Below, piece by piece: positions 35,616 to 47,381 of a DNA stretch of 64,000 nucleotides. Origin of the DNA: CAWIMX01 sp963837345 (lineage in GTDB: Bacteria > Acidobacteriota > Vicinamibacteria > Vicinamibacterales > CAVVIG01); NCBI GenBank assembly GCA_963837345.1, contig CAWIMX010000002.1, positions 496,001-560,000 on the forward strand. The letters run 5' to 3'. The translations under genes and the position numbers were made by a program. Under the pieces are notes generated by a model. It saw only the letters and a program-made list of their open reading frames with translations. It was not told the origin of the DNA and made no database searches. Each line of letters begins with the position of its first letter. Within the stretch, counting starts at the first letter, position 1.

Positions 35616-36638
35616 TCAAGGCGCCCGCAAGGCGTCGGAGAGCAGACCGACGCCGACGGCATAGGAATGGGCGCAGTTGTAGTCGAGCAGGGCGTCGTAG
35701 TTGCGATAGACGAGGAACCGCCGCGACGAGCCCGAGACGAGCGACGCGTCGAGGGAGCTCGACACGGGCAGGTGGCCGCCGCCGGGCAGCCGGACACCCA
35801 TCGCCTGCCAGTCGGCGAGCGGACGCGCCACCGACATCGTGCGCGTGGCCGAGCACGTGCCGTCGCGCCGGGGCACCTCCGCCGCGCGCCGCTCCGCCTC
35901 GCGCGAGAGGACGACTTCGCGGCCCCAGCGCTCGCCGTCGTGCCAGCCATGGGCCGCCAGGTAGTTGGCGATCGACGCGAACACGTCGGCATCGGAGTCC
36001 CAGATGTCGCGCCGGCCATCGCCGTCGAAATCCTCGGCGAAGTCGAGATAGCTCGAGGGCATGAACTGCGTCTGGCCCATGGCGCCCGCCCACGACCCGC
36101 GCATCCGGTCCTGGTCGATGTCGCCGTGCGCGAGGATCTCGAGCGCGCTGAACAGCTCGCGCCGGAAGAGGCCGGGCCGTCGCGGATCCCAGGCCAGCGT
36201 GGCCAGCGCCGGGATCGTCGGGCGCAGGCCGCTGAATCGCCCGAAGTTCGATTCGAAGCCCCACACCGCCACGATCACGCGGGGCGCCACGCCGTAGCGC
36301 GCCGACACGCGACCGAGGAGCGCCCGATGACGCTCCCACATCGTGTCGCCCGTGCGCCGGGCGCGCGCGGTGACCCGCGTCGCGAGATAGCGTTCGAGCG
36401 TCTGGACCGTCTCGGCCTGGGATCGATCGCGCTCGATCACGACGGCTTCCGGCTGTTCGAGCCCCGCCAGCGCCGCGCTCACGACGCCCTCCGGGATCCC
36501 CCGGGCGATGGCTTCCTGACGCACGCCCTCGAGCCATTCGGCGAAGGAGACGCCTCGAGGGTCTTGCCGGGGCGCCGTGGCGCACACTGCCACGGCCGCG
36601 ACGACGAGCGCAAGCGTGCAGCCGGGGCGCTGCATCAT
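35616..36638 (-). CDS. Lytic murein transglycosylase (MltB family)
   Basis: A 340-residue exported enzyme that cleaves the glycan chains of peptidoglycan with formation of 1,6-anhydro products. A signal sequence with a possible lipobox at AVAVCA is followed by the MltB fold. The catalytic Glu is in AVWGFESNFGRF, and other family segments include GSWAGAMGQTQFMPSSYLDF and DIWDSDADVFASIANYLAAHGW. The length is close to that of E. coli MltB. It precedes thioredoxin on the same strand. Confidence 0.93.
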   Translation of the reverse strand: MMQRPGCTLALVVAAVAVCATAPRQDPRGVSFAEWLEGVRQEAIARGIPEGVVSAALAGLEQPEAVVIERDRSQAETVQTLERYLATRVTARARRTGDTMWERHRALLGRVSARYGVAPRVIVAVWGFESNFGRFSGLRPTIPALATLAWDPRRPGLFRRELFSALEILAHGDIDQDRMRGSWAGAMGQTQFMPSSYLDFAEDFDGDGRRDIWDSDADVFASIANYLAAHGWHDGERWGREVVLSREAERRAAEVPRRDGTCSATRTMSVARPLADWQAMGVRLPGGGHLPVSSSLDASLVSGSSRRFLVYRNYDALLDYNCAHSYAVGVGLLSDALRAP

Positions 36639-36675
36639 AAGGCGAGTGTACCGCGAATCAAGAAGCTCAGGAACT

Positions 36676-38235
36676 CTAGTGCGCGGCCGTGGGGCCGCGG
36701 CTCGCACGCGGGCGGCGCATCAGGAGCACCAGCGGGATCATCACCAGGAAGATCAGCCCGAGAAGCTGGAAGATGCCGACGAACGACACCATGGCCGCCT
36801 GGCGCCGAACCTGGCCGAAGAGCGCGGCATAGGCGCGGCTGCTGGCGGTGGCGGCGTCGGCGCCCGCCGCCATGAAGCCCTCGCGCAGGCGTTCGAACAT
36901 GGTCACCGACCCGAGACCGTAGGGCGTCACGTTGGTGCCGAGTACCGCCGTGGTGACCTGCTGCTGGCGGGCCAGCATCGTGCCCGTGACCGCGATCCCG
37001 ATGCTGCCGCCGATGTTGCGCATCAGATTGAACAGGCTCGTGGCGTTGCCCATGCGCTCGCGCGGGATGGCGTCCATCGCCACGGTGGTCAGCGGCACGA
37101 AGAGCAGTGACAGGCCCGCGCCCTGAACGAGCTGCGGCCAGAAAATGTCCCAGTAGCCGGCCTGCAGATTCAGATCCGCCAGCCAGAGCAGGGTCACACC
37201 GCCCAAGATCAGGCCGATCGTCAGGAGCTTGCGCGCGTCGATGCGGCCGATCAGAAAACCCGTGATCGGCATCATGATGAACGACCCGACGCCGCGGGGC
37301 GCCATCGCGATGCCGGCCTGGAGCGAGGGATAGCCCAGCAGCGTCTGCAGCATGATCGGCAGCAGCACCAGACTGCCGTAGAGCACGAAGCCGACCACCG
37401 TCATGAGAAAGACGCCCACGGCGTAGCTGCGCTCCTTGAATACGCGCAGATCGACGACCGGATCGCCCGTGGTCAGCTCGTGCACGATGAGCGCCGTCAG
37501 CGTGATGCCGCTCAGCACGGCCAGCACGGTCATGGTGTGCGACGCGAACCAGTCGGCTTCCTGGCCCTTGTCGAGGACGATCTGCAGGGCGCCGATGCCC
37601 ACGGCCAGCATGCCGATGCCCCAGTAGTCGATCTTCCGCACCGTGCTCCGGATGTAGGCCGGGTCGAAGATGTAGAGCTTCGTCATCACGATCGAGGCGA
37701 CGCCGACCGGGATGTTGATGTAGAAGACCCATCGCCACGAGTAGCTGTCGGTGAGCCATCCGCCGAGCACCGGTCCGAAAATCGGGGCGACGACGATGCC
37801 CAGACCCCAGAAGCCCATCGCCTTGCCGCGATCTTCGGGCCGGAAGGCTTCGAGCAGCACGGCCTGCGAGAGCGGCTGCAGCGCGCCGCCGGTCGCGCCC
37901 TGAACGACGCGGAAGAACACGAGCATGCCGAGCGTCGGCGCGAGCCCGCAGAGAAACGACGCGGTGGTGAAGCCGACGACCGATGCCATCAGCAGGTTCT
38001 TGCGCCCGAACCGGCTCGCCAGCCATCCCGTCATCGGCAGGATGATCGCGTTGGCCACCAGGTACGAGGTCAGCACCCACGTGGCCTCGTCGATCGTCGC
38101 CGACAGACTGCCCGCGATGTGCGGCAGCGACACGTTCACCACCGTGGTGTCGAGCACCTCCATGAAGGTGGCGAACATCACCGAGACGGCGACGATCCAC
38201 GGGTTGACGCTGGGCGTCTGGGGTTCGGAGCTCAT
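36676..38235 (-). CDS. MFS multidrug efflux transporter (DHA2, EmrB/QacA type)
   Basis: A 519-residue inner-membrane proton antiporter with about 14 transmembrane helices. Family features include ATFMEVLDTTVVNVSLPHIAG in the first helix region, LASRFGRKNLL in the conserved loop, and the motif C-like RVVQGATGGALQPL. It is the last gene of a three-gene efflux operon (TolC-like, EmrA-like, EmrB-like), 26 bases after the membrane-fusion gene, so it would expel hydrophobic compounds across both membranes. The substrate range is unknown. Confidence 0.93.
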   Translation of the reverse strand: MSSEPQTPSVNPWIVAVSVMFATFMEVLDTTVVNVSLPHIAGSLSATIDEATWVLTSYLVANAIILPMTGWLASRFGRKNLLMASVVGFTTASFLCGLAPTLGMLVFFRVVQGATGGALQPLSQAVLLEAFRPEDRGKAMGFWGLGIVVAPIFGPVLGGWLTDSYSWRWVFYINIPVGVASIVMTKLYIFDPAYIRSTVRKIDYWGIGMLAVGIGALQIVLDKGQEADWFASHTMTVLAVLSGITLTALIVHELTTGDPVVDLRVFKERSYAVGVFLMTVVGFVLYGSLVLLPIMLQTLLGYPSLQAGIAMAPRGVGSFIMMPITGFLIGRIDARKLLTIGLILGGVTLLWLADLNLQAGYWDIFWPQLVQGAGLSLLFVPLTTVAMDAIPRERMGNATSLFNLMRNIGGSIGIAVTGTMLARQQQVTTAVLGTNVTPYGLGSVTMFERLREGFMAAGADAATASSRAYAALFGQVRRQAAMVSFVGIFQLLGLIFLVMIPLVLLMRRPRASRGPTAAH

Positions 38236-38260
38236 CGGGACGGAACGGTGGCCCCGTGCC

Positions 38261-39502
38261 TCAGTTGCGCGATTTCGTATAGACCGTCGGCGTCACCGAC
38301 ATGCCGGGGCGGAGGGGAAAGTCCGGATCCGGCGCGCCGTCGATCACGATCTTCACCGGCACCCGTTGCACGACCTTCACGTAGTTGCCCGTCGCGTTCT
38401 CCGGCGGCAGCAGGCTGAAACGGGCGCCGGTCGCCGCCGCGATGCTGTCCACGTGGCCTTCGTAGGTATGGCCGCCGTACGCGTCCACGTCGATCGTGAC
38501 GCGCTGGCCCGGCTGCATGTCGGTGATCTGGGTTTCCTTGAAGTTCGCCGTCACCCAGACCTGGTCCAGCGGGACGACCGCCAGCAGCGGCTGACCTGCC
38601 TGCACCACCTGGCCGACGTCCACGCTCTTGCGGCTGACCACCCCGTGGCGCGGCGCCTTGATGGTGGCGTACTGGAGGTTCAGCTGCGCCTGCTCGAGCG
38701 ACGCCTGCGCCAGCGCCACGCGCGCGTCCGCGGAATCGGCGCGCGCGCGCATCGCGGTGACCTGCTCGGGCCCCGTCTTCGCGGCGCTCAGCCCGGCCTC
38801 CGCCTGCTGCCGGCCGGCGCGTGCCTGGGCCAGGCGGCTCTCGGCGACCCGCACGCCCGCCTCGGCCTCGGTCACCTGGGCCCGCGCCGCGTCGACGCCC
38901 GCGCTCTGCGCGTCGGCGGTCGCCTGGGCGGCGTCGAACTGCTGTTCGGAAATCTCGTGCTTGGCCACCAGGCCGCGGAGGCGCTCGACGTCTTTCGCCG
39001 CTCGCGTCTGGTTCGCCTCGGCTTCCTTGACGCGAGCCTGGGCGCTCGTCTGGCGCGCCTTGGCCGCATCGAGCTCCTTCTCGGCCGCGGTCACCGCGCT
39101 CTCGGCCTGCATGACGGAGCTCTGCGCAGTCGTCTCGTCGCTCGCCGTCGTCGTCGCGGTGATCGGCACGCCGCTCTTGGCCGCCGCCGCGGCGGCGACG
39201 GCATCGGCGAGCTCGGCCTTGGCGCGATCCACCGCCACCTGAAAGTCGCGAGGATCGAGCTCGACGAGCGTGGCGCCGTCCGCGATTTCCTGGTTGTCGG
39301 CGACGAGCACCTTCGACACGGTGCCGCCGACGCGGGCCGCGACCGGCGTGACGTAGCCGTCCACCTGCGCGTCGTCGGTCGACTCCCGGCCGGCCGTGAT
39401 CCAGAGCCACGCCCCGAGCCCAATCAGGATGGCGAGCGCTGCGCCTCCGCCCCATTGCAGACGCCGCCGCGCCGCTCCCGACAGTTCCTTACCGTCCGCC
39501 AT
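38261..39502 (-). CDS. HlyD/EmrA-type membrane fusion protein
   Basis: A 413-residue periplasmic adaptor. An N-terminal inner-membrane anchor (about 17-37) is followed by biotinyl-lipoyl segments (DDAQVDGYVTPVAARVGG near 42 and TIKAPRHGVVSRKSVDVGQV in the second half) flanking a long alpha-helical coiled coil rich in Ala, Glu and Gln (about 95-275), then a beta-barrel segment. The ATG at 39502 overlaps the stop of the TolC-like gene by 14 bases. It links the DHA2 transporter to the outer-membrane channel. Confidence 0.93.
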   Translation of the reverse strand: MADGKELSGAARRRLQWGGGAALAILIGLGAWLWITAGRESTDDAQVDGYVTPVAARVGGTVSKVLVADNQEIADGATLVELDPRDFQVAVDRAKAELADAVAAAAAAKSGVPITATTTASDETTAQSSVMQAESAVTAAEKELDAAKARQTSAQARVKEAEANQTRAAKDVERLRGLVAKHEISEQQFDAAQATADAQSAGVDAARAQVTEAEAGVRVAESRLAQARAGRQQAEAGLSAAKTGPEQVTAMRARADSADARVALAQASLEQAQLNLQYATIKAPRHGVVSRKSVDVGQVVQAGQPLLAVVPLDQVWVTANFKETQITDMQPGQRVTIDVDAYGGHTYEGHVDSIAAATGARFSLLPPENATGNYVKVVQRVPVKIVIDGAPDPDFPLRPGMSVTPTVYTKSRN

Positions 39503-40901
39503 TGCCGAGTCCTCCGAGAAAGTCCCGCGTGGCTTGCTCGGCGGCGCCTATGCCCCGCGCGAGGAGTGCCTTGCTGACGTTGAATTGATACAGCGCGGTC
39601 GTGTACTGCTCGTTGGCGAGCGCCACGGCCGCCTGCGCCTGCACCACTTCGATGTTGCTGGCCACGCCCGCGGCGAAGCGGTCGCGGGCCTGCGTGAGTT
39701 CGCTCGAGGCCAGGGTGCGCGCCCGGTCGGCCGTCCTGAGCACTGCCTCGTTCGCCTCGAGATTGAGGAACGCGGTGCGGACCTCGTAGTAGATGCCCGC
39801 CCGGAGGTCGTCGGCCTCCGACTGGCGATCCTTCAGCGCGGCCTCGGCCTCGATGAGGCGGCCATGATGGCGGCTGCCCTGGAGGATCGGCACCGTCACC
39901 GAGCCGGTCACGTTGAACGTGCCGTGCGAGTCGCCGAACGAGGGCCCGATGTCGCCATAGTCGGCGGTCAGCGTCGCCGAGGGCAGCGACTCGGCCGCCA
40001 CTGAGCGACGGTTCGCCTCGGCCGCCCGCACCCGCTCCTGCGCGGCCAGATAGTCGGGCCGCGAGCGATACGCCTCGTCCAGGGCCTGCTCGAGCGTCGT
40101 CTGGGGCACGGGTACGTAGGGCACCTGGTCGACGAGCGCGAACGCCTGGCCGAGCGGGAGCCCGATCACACGGGCGAGCTCCAGCTTCGACGTCTCGAGG
40201 TCGTTCTGGGCGGCGGTCGCGCGCTGCTCGGCCGAGTTCAGCTCCACCTCCGCCCGAAGGACGTCGATGTCGGCCACCACGCCGGCGCTGCGCAGATCCA
40301 CGGCTTGATCGTGGAGCGCCTGCGCGGTCTCGAGCTGCGCCTGCGCGGACTCGACGCGCGCTTGTCCGGCCAGGCTGCGCAGATAGAGATCGGCGGTGAC
40401 GAGGACGACCAGGTCGCGCGCGCTCTGGTAGGTATGCCGGGCGGCCGCCACGTTGTGGCCCTCGGCGCGCGTGTCGTTCAGCGCGCTGAGGTCGAACAGC
40501 GACTGGGTCAGGCTCAGACGGGCGTCGACGACATTGAACGGCCCGACCACCGCGGGCACGCCGGGGGGCAGCGGGAATCCGAATGCCTTCAGGTTCACCT
40601 GCTCGCGGGTCGCCGCGACCCGGCCGGTCAGCGTCGGCAGGAGGTCGCTCAGGGCCTGCCAGCGCGCCGCCTGCGCCCGCTCGATGTTGCGATCGGCGGT
40701 GAGCAGGCCCAGGTTGTGCGCGAGGCCCCGATCGATCGCGTTGAGGATCGTGAGCGACAGCGTCTCGTCCGTCGCTTGGGCATCGTCGGGCACGCCGCCC
40801 AGAAACGGTGGCGGAGGAGCGGGCCGGTTCTGAGGCTGCGCCGCCAGCGGCGCAGGCATCGCGAGCGCGGCCAGCAGCAGGCCCGCAAGAGCGGCTTTCA
40901 C
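39489..40901 (-). CDS. Outer-membrane efflux protein (TolC family)
   Basis: A 470-residue outer-membrane channel protein with a signal peptide ending at PLAAQ and two TolC-type repeats of long helices. Conserved segments include FNVVDARLSLTQSLFDLSA and SFGDSHGTFNVTGSVTVPIL. The GTG at 40901 has AAGGA about seven bases upstream and starts directly at the signal peptide. It is the first gene of the efflux operon with EmrA- and EmrB-like proteins. No regulator gene of the TetR or MarR type is adjacent. Confidence 0.92.
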   Translation of the reverse strand: MKAALAGLLLAALAMPAPLAAQPQNRPAPPPPFLGGVPDDAQATDETLSLTILNAIDRGLAHNLGLLTADRNIERAQAARWQALSDLLPTLTGRVAATREQVNLKAFGFPLPPGVPAVVGPFNVVDARLSLTQSLFDLSALNDTRAEGHNVAAARHTYQSARDLVVLVTADLYLRSLAGQARVESAQAQLETAQALHDQAVDLRSAGVVADIDVLRAEVELNSAEQRATAAQNDLETSKLELARVIGLPLGQAFALVDQVPYVPVPQTTLEQALDEAYRSRPDYLAAQERVRAAEANRRSVAAESLPSATLTADYGDIGPSFGDSHGTFNVTGSVTVPILQGSRHHGRLIEAEAALKDRQSEADDLRAGIYYEVRTAFLNLEANEAVLRTADRARTLASSELTQARDRFAAGVASNIEVVQAQAAVALANEQYTTALYQFNVSKALLARGIGAAEQATRDFLGGLGNGGR

Positions 40902-41087
40902 GTCGTTCCTTTCTCGCCAGGGGCGGATGCTCGACGAGAAAGCGGAATGCGGCCGGTCGAGGGGGCGCCGAGGCGGATTGCGTTCATAGGGTACACGAGG
41001 TGCTCGGGGTTCTCTGAATGCTCTGGATCCTTGTTTAAGACCGGCATCCCGTGGCCCGGGTTCCCGGTGAGCCGGCGTCCGGGGAGG

Positions 41088-41116
41088 TTGACGTCGACTT
41101 ACACATTCTGTATAAG
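41088..41116 (+). promoter_or_regulatory. Strong sigma-70-like promoter with palindrome over the -10 box
   Basis: TTGACG (41088-41093), a 17-base spacer, then TATAAG (41111-41116). An imperfect palindrome CTTACACA/TGTATAAG (arms 41098-41105 and 41109-41116, one mismatch) spans the spacer and the -10 box and could be a repressor site. The ATG of the downstream gene is at 41125, about where transcription should begin, so the mRNA may be leaderless. Confidence 0.75.
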
Positions 41117-41124
41117 CTGCACCC

Positions 41125-41601
41125 ATGTCAGTTGACGACTACAAGACGGCGCTGCAGGCGGCGTCTCGCGAGCTCGAAGCGCTCACCGCTGAACGCGCGC
41201 GAATCGACCAGCGCATTGCCCAGCTGTCGCAGACCGTCGGGGGCCTGATGCGGCTCTGCGGCTACGAGCCCACGGTTCCGCTCGGACTGACCGACGCCTG
41301 CCGTCTCGTCCTGAGGGGCGTGGGGCATCCCCTCACAGTAACCGAAATGAGGGCCCAGCTCACCGCCATGGGCCTCGACCTCACCCGCTACGAGAACGAC
41401 CTGGCGGTGATTCATACGACGTTGAAGCGGCTGGTTCAAAACGGGGAGGTCCGCTTCATGGCCCGCACCTTCGGCAAGCCGTGCTACCAATGGATGTCGC
41501 TCGACCGGCCCGCCGTCCTGAGCGGCGACACCGCCCGGGCGCTCGCGCACGCCGCGCGCGGCAGGCGATCGTCGACCCGGAAGGAGGGCGAGGACCGGTG
41601 A
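41125..41601 (+). CDS. Coiled-coil / winged-helix (HARE-like) protein
   Basis: A 158-residue protein. Residues 3-45 form a predicted coiled coil (LQAASRELEALTAERARIDQ), and residues 55-115 look like a winged helix with the HARE-type pattern ACRLVLRGVGHPLTVTEMRA...IHTTLKRLVQNGEVRF. The C terminus is basic. A palindrome over its own -10 box suggests it may regulate itself, which is inference. Its stop overlaps the GTG of the old yellow enzyme gene (GTGA). It has no visible ribosome site and is likely translated from a leaderless mRNA. Confidence 0.72.
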   Translation: MSVDDYKTALQAASRELEALTAERARIDQRIAQLSQTVGGLMRLCGYEPTVPLGLTDACRLVLRGVGHPLTVTEMRAQLTAMGLDLTRYENDLAVIHTTLKRLVQNGEVRFMARTFGKPCYQWMSLDRPAVLSGDTARALAHAARGRRSSTRKEGEDR

Positions 41602-42697
41602 CCGCCACGCCGCATCTCTTCGATCGCTGGTCGCTTCGAAGCCTCTCATTGTCCAATCGGATCGTCGTCTCGCCGATGTGCCAGTACTCGAGCACGAACG
41701 GGCTGGCCAGCGACTGGCACCTGGTCCATCTCGGCGCCCGGGCCGTCGGGGGTGCCGCGCTCGTCTTCACCGAAGCGACCGCCGTCACGCCGGAGGGCCG
41801 AATCAGCCCGGTCGATCTGGGCGTGTGGAGCGACGCGCACGTGGACGGCCTGGCGCGGATCGCGCGGTTCGTGCACGCGCAGGGCAGCGCGGCCGGCGTC
41901 CAGATCGCGCACGCCGGACGCAAGGGCAGCACGGCTCCGCCCTGGGAAGGCGGACACGCCGTGCCGCCCGAGCGCGGAGGCTGGGTGCCGGTGGGGCCCG
42001 GGCCGGAGCCCTACGCGCCGGCGGGTCCGCCACCGCGGGCGCTCACCGTGCCCGAGCTGCAGCTCATCGTCGCGGCGTTCGCGGCCGCGGCCCGACGCGT
42101 GCTCGACGCCGGGTTCGACGTCCTGGAGATTCACGCGGCCCACGGCTATCTCCTGCACGAGTTTCTCTCGCCGATCGTGAACACGCGGACCGACGCGTAC
42201 GGCGGATCGTTCGAGAATCGCGCGCGGCTGTGTCTCGACGTCGTTCGCGTCGTGCGGGAGGTCTGGCCCGACCGGCGGCCGGTCTTCGTCAGGATTTCCG
42301 CGACGGACTGGGTGCCCGGCGGGTGGGACCTCGATGAAGCCGTCGAGCTCTGCCGGCGGCTGAAGGATGCCGGCGTCGATCTGATCGACTGTTCATCGGG
42401 AGGCGCCGTGCCTCACGCCCAGGTCCGGACGACGCCGGGTACCAGGTGCCGTTCGCCGAACGGATCCGGCGCGAGGCGGCGATTGCGACCGGGGCCGTGG
42501 GACTCATCACGACGCCCGACCAGGCCGAGGCGATCGTGGCGGAAGGCCGCGCCGACTGCGTCCTGCTGGCGCGCGAACTGCTGCGCCGTCCCTACTGGCC
42601 CCTCGAGGCTGCCCGGGCGCTCGACCAGGGGGGCACCTGGCCGCGCCAGTATCTGCGGGCGGCGCCGCCGGGCGTCAGCGTTCGAACTCCTTATTGA
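41598..42697 (+). pseudogene. Old yellow enzyme (YqjM-like NADH:flavin oxidoreductase), frameshifted
   Basis: The N-terminal 280 residues are a normal FMN-binding old yellow enzyme: VVSPMCQYSS, IAHAGRKGS, EIHAAHGYLLHEFLSP and NTRTDAYGGSFENRARL. After QVRTTPG the reading frame changes; the expected continuation GYQVPFAERIR...DCVLLARELLRRPYWPLEAA lies one base out of frame. Adding one G to the GGG at 42437-42439 restores the whole protein. This is either a recent frameshift mutation or a one-base sequencing error. GTG at 41598 overlaps the preceding stop, and the 3' end overlaps a convergent response-regulator gene. Confidence 0.85.
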
Positions 42698-43267
42698 CTT
42701 CGGCGAGACACGCCGGGCAGATGCCATGGCTGAACCGGGCCTCGGAGTGTTGCGAGATGTAGGAGTCGAGCTGCTGCCAGTAGTTGTCGTCGGTGCGAAT
42801 GCGCTTGCAGTACCAGCAGATCGGGAGCAGGCCCTGTAACTGGTTCACGCGCGCGAGCGCGTCCTGCAGCTCACGGACCCGATCGGCCAGCCGCTCCTGC
42901 AGGCCGATGACGCGCTGACCGACGCTGACGCGCGCCCGCAGTTCGTCCAGGTCGAACGGCTTGACGAGGTAGTCGTCGGCGCCGGCGTCGAGGCCGGCCA
43001 CGAGATCCGCGCGGCTGTCGCGCGCGGTGAGCAGGATGAGATACAGGTGCGCGCGCGACGGCGTGCCGCGCACGCGTCGGCACACTTCGGGACCGTCGAG
43101 CGTCGGCATCATCCAGTCGAGAATGGCAAGCGAGGGCGGCTCGTTTCCGCGGAGCACGTCCCAGGCCTCGCCGCCGTCGGCGACGATCACCGTCTCGACG
43201 TTCCACCGGGCGAGGGTCCGCGCGAGCAGCGTCGTCGTCGTCCGGTCGTCGTCGGCGACCAGGGCTT

Positions 43268-43271
<4 letters not shown>
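42675..43271 (-). CDS. Response regulator with C-terminal zinc-knuckle module
   Basis: A 198-residue protein. The receiver domain (1-120) has the acidic pocket DDD near residue 7, the phospho-acceptor Asp in LAILDWMMP, and Lys in YLVKPF. A coiled coil (about 120-150) links it to a short module with CWYCKRIRTDDNYW and, after FSHGI, CPACL, giving two CxxC pairs likely to bind zinc. Its ATG overlaps the stop of the hybrid kinase gene by four bases. The zinc-module output is not an established DNA-binding domain, so downstream action is unknown. Confidence 0.85.
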
Positions 43272-46004
<2,733 letters not shown>

Positions 46005-46018
<14 letters not shown>

Positions 46019-46589
46019 TCGGTTCGTCCTCCACGATGCGCGCCAGGCTGAGCAGGCGCGAGCTGATTTGCAGGTGGGCGCGGCGGGCAGCCGCCACGTT
46101 GATCGCGAACCGCATGTGGTTGTTCTCGACGTAGAAGTTGACGACGCCGCCGTGTCGCGTCCAGTCGTCTCGGTCGCTCACGGTCAGCACGGGCGAGCCG
46201 GCCAGGCCCCCCAGAATCGTCGAGGCCGAACGGCCATCGACCCGGCCCATGTAGAGCAGGGCGCAGGCGCGCAGATCGTCGCCGGCGCCGACGCGCCGCA
46301 CGATGCCAAGGCCGCCAGGCGCGGCCGCCCGTTCCACCGTCTCGAGCTCGCGCGCCACATCGTCGGCGTCGAGGACGCAGAGCACCGGCGGCCGGCCCTG
46401 GCGCTCCACGTCGGCCGGCCATTCCGTGAAACGGATGAAGTTGTGCAGAAACGCGGCTTTCAGGGAGGGTTCGTTCGCCGTCTGGCCGCGCGCCGCCGTC
46501 GCGCCGAGGCAGGCGCAGAGCACGACCAGGCACGCGCCCGGGCGCCCACGGGGACGCGGGAGGGTTATCGGCGAAAGAAACATCGTCAT
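46005..46589 (-). CDS. YfiR/HmsC-like periplasmic protein (DUF4154)
   Basis: A 194-residue exported protein with a signal peptide ending near ARGQT, then the YfiR family pattern: KAAFLHNFIRFTEWPAD, RPPVLCVLDADDV, and NFYVENNHMRFAINVAAARRA. In Pseudomonas, YfiR is a periplasmic repressor of the diguanylate cyclase YfiN. Here it overlaps a CHASE8-type hybrid kinase by 14 bases instead, so it may be the periplasmic partner of that sensor. The ATG at 46589 is preferred over 46583 because it keeps a fuller N-terminal region. Confidence 0.87.
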
Positions 46590-46642
46590 GTCGTATTTCG
46601 GCGCGGCGGGCAGGCGTCGACAGCGCTCACCCGCAGCCGGCC

Positions 46643-46703
46643 GTGCGCCGGATTTCCGGCATCTGTGCGCACGCACGCGCACCCGTGCGCAAGCCGGTAT
46701 GAT
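46643..46703 (+). promoter_or_regulatory. Direct repeats and -10 box ahead of the OmpR-type regulator gene
   Basis: Three direct repeats GTGCGC(C/A) start at 46643, 46665 and 46685, spaced by 22 and 20 bases (about two helical turns). A -10-like TATGAT is at 46698-46703, seven bases before the GTG start, with no convincing -35 box. This layout suits an activator binding in tandem, possibly the response regulator itself, and a leaderless mRNA. Confidence 0.5.
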
Positions 46704-46709
46704 CCGGAC

Positions 46710-47381
46710 GTGCGGGCGTTGCTCGTCGAAGACGACGCGGCCATCGCCGACTTCGTGTCGCGAGGGCTGCGAGAGGCCGGGTTCGCGGTGGACCACGAAG
46801 CGGATGGCGCGGCGGGACTCGACGCCGGCCGCCGGCGGCCGTACGACGTCGCCATTGTGGACCTGATGCTGCCCGAGCGCGACGGTCTGTCGGTCATCGA
46901 CGCCTGGCGGCGGGCGGGCGTGAGCACGCCGGTCCTGATCCTGAGCGCCCGGCGGTCGGTGGACGACCGGGTGCGGGGCCTGCAGGCCGGCGGCGACGAC
47001 TATCTCACCAAGCCCTTTGCGTTCGCCGAGCTGCTCGCGCGCGTGCAGGCGTTGCTGCGGCGCGCGACGCGAGTCGCCGAGCCCACGACCTTGACGGTCG
47101 ACGAGCTGGTGCTGGATCTGCTGTCGCGGCGCGTGATGCGGGGCGCCACGGCGCTCGACCTGCGCCCGCGCGAGTTCGCCCTGCTCGAATATCTCATGCG
47201 GAACGCCGGCCGCGTCGTCTCGAAGACGATGATCCTGTCGCACGTCTTCGAGTACAGCTTCGACCCGCAGACCAACGTGGTGGACGTGCTCGTGAGCCGC
47301 CTCCGGGAGAAGCTGGATCGTCCGTTCGACAAGAAACTCCTGCACACGGTACGAGGCGTGGGCTATGTCCTCCGCGCCTGA
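46710..47381 (+). CDS. OmpR/PhoB-family response regulator
   Basis: A 223-residue two-component regulator. The receiver domain has EDD near residue 7, the phospho-acceptor Asp in VAIVDLMLPERDG, and Lys in YLTKPFAF. The winged-helix DNA-binding domain (about 125-222) ends in TNVVDVLVSRLREKLDRP and HTVRGVGYVLRA. GTG at 46710 follows a TATGAT box by seven bases and has no ribosome site, suggesting a leaderless mRNA. Its 3' end overlaps the histidine kinase gene by 17 bases. Confidence 0.93.
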   Translation: MRALLVEDDAAIADFVSRGLREAGFAVDHEADGAAGLDAGRRRPYDVAIVDLMLPERDGLSVIDAWRRAGVSTPVLILSARRSVDDRVRGLQAGGDDYLTKPFAFAELLARVQALLRRATRVAEPTTLTVDELVLDLLSRRVMRGATALDLRPREFALLEYLMRNAGRVVSKTMILSHVFEYSFDPQTNVVDVLVSRLREKLDRPFDKKLLHTVRGVGYVLRA

